From Pseudonocardia sp. CNS-004 (lineage in GTDB: Bacteria; Actinomycetota; Actinomycetes; Mycobacteriales; Pseudonocardiaceae): DNA of 64,000 nucleotides. Below are positions 61,799-64,000 of this stretch, piece by piece. Position numbers and translations under genes: made by a program. The notes beneath the pieces are model-generated. The model had not been told where the DNA came from and ran no database searches. It worked only from the letters and a program-made list of their open reading frames with translations. Position 1 is the stretch's first letter. Each line of letters opens with the position of its first letter. The DNA lies in assembly GCA_001942185.1 (NCBI GenBank), contig MKJV01000083.1:1-64000 (forward strand), given 5' to 3'.

Positions 61799-63422
61799 GT
61801 GCCACGGACCCTCGACACCGCGCTGCTCACGGGCTGGACGCGGGCGGCCACCACGGCGTTGGAGCGGCACTGCGCCGAGATCGACCGGATCAACGTCTTC
61901 CCGGTGCCGGACGGTGACACGGGGACGAACCTGCTGCTGACCATGCGCGCCGCGGCCGAGGCCGTGCGGCGGGTGGTGCGGGAGAACGGTGCGGGCGCGG
62001 CACGGCCGTGGTGGCGGCGGCGCTGGCGCGTGGCGCGCTGGTCGGTGCGCGGGGCAACTCCGGGGTGATCCTCTCGCAGGTGCTGCGCGGGCTGGCGGAA
62101 GCGGTGACGCCGGCCCCCCGCCCGGGGGGAGCGGTGCTGGCCGACGCGCTGAAGCGGGCCCACCGGCTCGCCACCGCCGCGGTCAGCAGCCCCAAGGAGG
62201 GCACGGTCCTGTCCGTGCTCGCCGCGGCGGCGCGGGCGGCGGGTGAGGCGGGCTCGGACCGGCTCGACGACGTGGCGGTCGCCGCGGCGGAGGCGGCGGG
62301 CGAGGCCGTGCAGGCCACCACCGGGCAGCTGCCCGAGCTCGCGCGGGCGGGTGTCGTGGATGCCGGCGGGTTGGGGCTGTACCTGGTGCTGGACGCGCTC
62401 GCGGCCCTCGTCACCGGGCGGAACGGTGTCGAGCTGCCCCGGTCGCCGGTGCCGGCGGTCCGTGGCCGGGAGGTGCTGGTGGCGCAGCGGGAGGCCGGGT
62501 CGGCCGAGCACGACTACGAGGTCATGTACCTGCTGGACGGGCCGACGCCGCCCGCGTCGAGGTGCTGCGCGCGCGGCTGGCCGAGATCGGCGACTGCGTG
62601 GCGGTGGCGGGCGACTCCGACGGGCTGTGGAACGTCCACGTGCACTGCACCGACATCGGTGCTGCCGTCGAGGCCGGCATCGAGGCGGGCCGGCCGCACC
62701 GGATCACGGTGATGCGGTTCACCGACCAGGAGGCCCCGGCCGCGGAGCCGCGCAGGTTCGCGCGGGAACGGGCCGTGCTGATGGTCGTCACCGGGCCGGA
62801 GCTGGCCGACCTGGCCCGCTCGGCGGGCGCGTGGTGCTGGAGCACGGCCCGGGCGGCAGCGTCGAGGAGGACGAGGTCGCGGCGGCGTTGGCGGGCACCC
62901 GGGCACGGCACGTCGTGCTGCTGCCCGACGACGCCGATCTCGCGCCGGTGGCCGAGCGGGCGGCGGCGGTGGCCCGCCGTGACGGGCAGGAGGTGCTGGT
63001 CCTGCCCACGGCATCGGTGTTGCAGGGCCTGTCGGCGCTGGCCGTGCACGACCCGGCCCGCAGCGCGGGCGCGATGTCGTCGCGATGGCCGAGGCCGCGG
63101 CGGGCACCCGCACCGGCGGCCTGGTGGTGGCCGAGTCCGAGGCGCTCACCTGGGTGGGCCGGTGCGAGCCGGGTGAGGTGCTCGGGATCACCGACGGCGA
63201 GGTCGTGTTGATCGCCCCCGATCTCGCTGTCGGTGCGTTGTGGTTGGCTCACCGCATGCTCACGGCAGGTGGTGAGATCGTCACCGTGCTGCTGGGCACG
63301 GGGGCCGATCCGGCGCTGGGTGCCGGGCTCGCCGCCGACCTGCGCCGCACCACCCCGAGGTCGACGTCGTCGTGCACCGGGGTGGGCAGACCGACTACCC
63401 GCTCGTGCTGGGGGTGGAATGA
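61799..63422 (+). CDS. DAK2/DhaL-domain protein, fatty acid kinase-like (five frame breaks)
   Basis: About 542 residues when five bases are restored near 61998, 62554, 62830, 63071 and 63354. The N-terminal DhaL ATP-binding domain begins LDTALLTGWTRAATTALERH, with Mg-binding Asps in NVFPVPDGDTGTNLLLT and GARGNSGVILSQVLRGLAEA; the middle and C-terminal domains (GPTPPA.VEVLRARLAEIGD, HRITVMRF, QTDYPLVLGVE) match the YloV/FakA family, which phosphorylates fatty acids held by a DegV-like partner. GTG 61799 suits a leaderless mRNA. The stop overlaps recG (ATGA), the conserved order. Confidence 0.87.
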
Positions 63423-64000
63423 CCGCGATCGACATGTCGAGCGCGCTGGAGCCGCTGGTCGGCAAGCGCACCGCCGCGGCGCTCGAGTCGCTCGACATCA
63501 CCACGGTCGGTGCGCTGGTGCGCCACTACCCGCGCCGCTACGTCGACCGCGGGAAGCTCACCGACATCGCCGGACTGGAGATCGGCGAGCAGGCCACGCT
63601 GGTGGCGCAGGTGGAGAAGTCGGTGCTGCGCGACATGCGGTCGCGACGGGGCAAGCTCCTCAACGTCGTCATCCGCGACGAGAAGGGCGCCACGATCGAC
63701 TGCACGTTCTTCAACGGGCACAAGGTGCAGCACATCATCAAGCCCGGCGTGCGTGCGGTGTTCTCCGGCAAGGTCGGGGTGTTCAACCAGAAGCTGCAGC
63801 TCACCCACCCGCAGTTCGAGCCGCTCGACGAGGCCGACGAGATCCGCCCGTTCCTGTCGGTCTACCCGGCCACCGGGAAGATCACTTCGCAGCAGGTCGC
63901 GCGCTGCGTGCGGCAGGTCCTCGACCTGCTCGACGACCCCACCGACCCGCTGCCCGAGCTCGTGCGGGGCCGGGAGAAGCTCGCCGAGCTCGGGCGGGCG
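63419..64000 (+). CDS. recG: ATP-dependent DNA helicase RecG, N-terminal part (cut by window edge)
   Basis: 194 residues seen. DMSSALEPLVGKRTAAALES and TTVGALVRHYPRRYVDRGKL open the protein; the wedge (OB-fold) domain follows (TLVAQVEKSVLRDMRSRRGK, FNGHKVQHIIKPGVRAVFSG, FNQKLQLTHPQFEPL). The helicase motifs lie beyond the edge. RecG reverses stalled replication forks and processes Holliday junctions. Its ATG overlaps the DAK2 stop. Confidence 0.93.
   Translation, partial: MTAIDMSSALEPLVGKRTAAALESLDITTVGALVRHYPRRYVDRGKLTDIAGLEIGEQATLVAQVEKSVLRDMRSRRGKLLNVVIRDEKGATIDCTFFNGHKVQHIIKPGVRAVFSGKVGVFNQKLQLTHPQFEPLDEADEIRPFLSVYPATGKITSQQVARCVRQVLDLLDDPTDPLPELVRGREKLAELGRA

Overview
The window looks like chromosome of a high-GC actinobacterium, most probably a Pseudonocardia-like member of the Pseudonocardiaceae. 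The evidence is the very high GC content by eye, many GTG starts, XRE/DUF397 gene sets, PucR, ROK and TetR regulators, F420/PPOX-type oxidoreductases and the neighbourhood ddl / DUF3515 / AsnC / thiL / ung / rpmB / DAK2 / recG. I see no rRNA, tRNA, CRISPR array or transposase.

The dominant technical feature is frame damage. About 25 loci, including core genes (ddl, glcB, mrpF, mrpG, DAK2), are split by net single-base losses in G or C runs. In nearly every case adding back one G or C per break restores a full-length family member. I read this as sequence error, not decay, and annotate these loci as single genes. Coordinates span the whole locus and the break positions are given in each entry.

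Layout. 0-3.3 kb: start of a PucR regulator, then an XRE/DUF397 set and a small membrane protein that look like the remnant of an integrative element. 3.4-5.9 kb: proline dehydrogenase and a PutP-like symporter. 5.9-10.4 kb: redox and regulatory genes (F420/deazaflavin protein, MarR, PPOX protein, nitronate monooxygenase, DeoR, small HTH protein). 10.5-16.7 kb: GntR, ATP-dependent hydantoinase A/B and an N-carbamoylsarcosine-amidase-like hydrolase in one overlapping operon, divergent from a PEP mutase/isocitrate lyase family enzyme. 16.7-21.1 kb: a PIN toxin/Phd antitoxin pair and the core block ddl, dtxR, DUF3515, AsnC domain, thiL. 21.2-26.7 kb: a Tat-lipoprotein carbohydrate ABC importer with a cytosolic agarase-like glycosidase. 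26.7-29.5 kb: TetR, peroxiredoxin, quinone reductase and TetR. 29.5-36 kb: glycolate oxidase glcDEF facing malate synthase G, giving a route from glycolate through glyoxylate to malate. 36-40 kb: MFS, GNAT and an SSS symporter with a small membrane partner. 40.4-46.3 kb: complete Mrp Na+/H+ antiporter operon A-G. 46.4-47.6 kb: gamma-carbonic anhydrase and ung. 47.8-48.7 kb: a secreted PL7 polysaccharide lyase. 48.7-52.5 kb: a lower-GC stretch of gene fragments. 52.5-55 kb: M20 hydrolase and a SnoaL-like lipoprotein with its TetR. 55-61.4 kb: a WD40 remnant, then a five-gene overlapping operon ROK regulator, sulfonate-type permease, ATPase, binding protein, sulfatase. 61.4-64 kb: rpmB, DAK2 and the start of recG.

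The best candidate for a little-described system is the ROK-controlled sulfonate-type ABC importer translationally coupled to a cytosolic sulfatase. It suggests uptake and intracellular desulfation of a sulfated sugar-like or sulfonate/sulfate-ester substrate. The hydantoinase A/B plus amidase operon matches the lower creatinine/N-methylhydantoin route. Recurrent regulatory signatures include leaderless promoters (TANNNT 6-8 bases before the start codon) and several strong palindromic operators.
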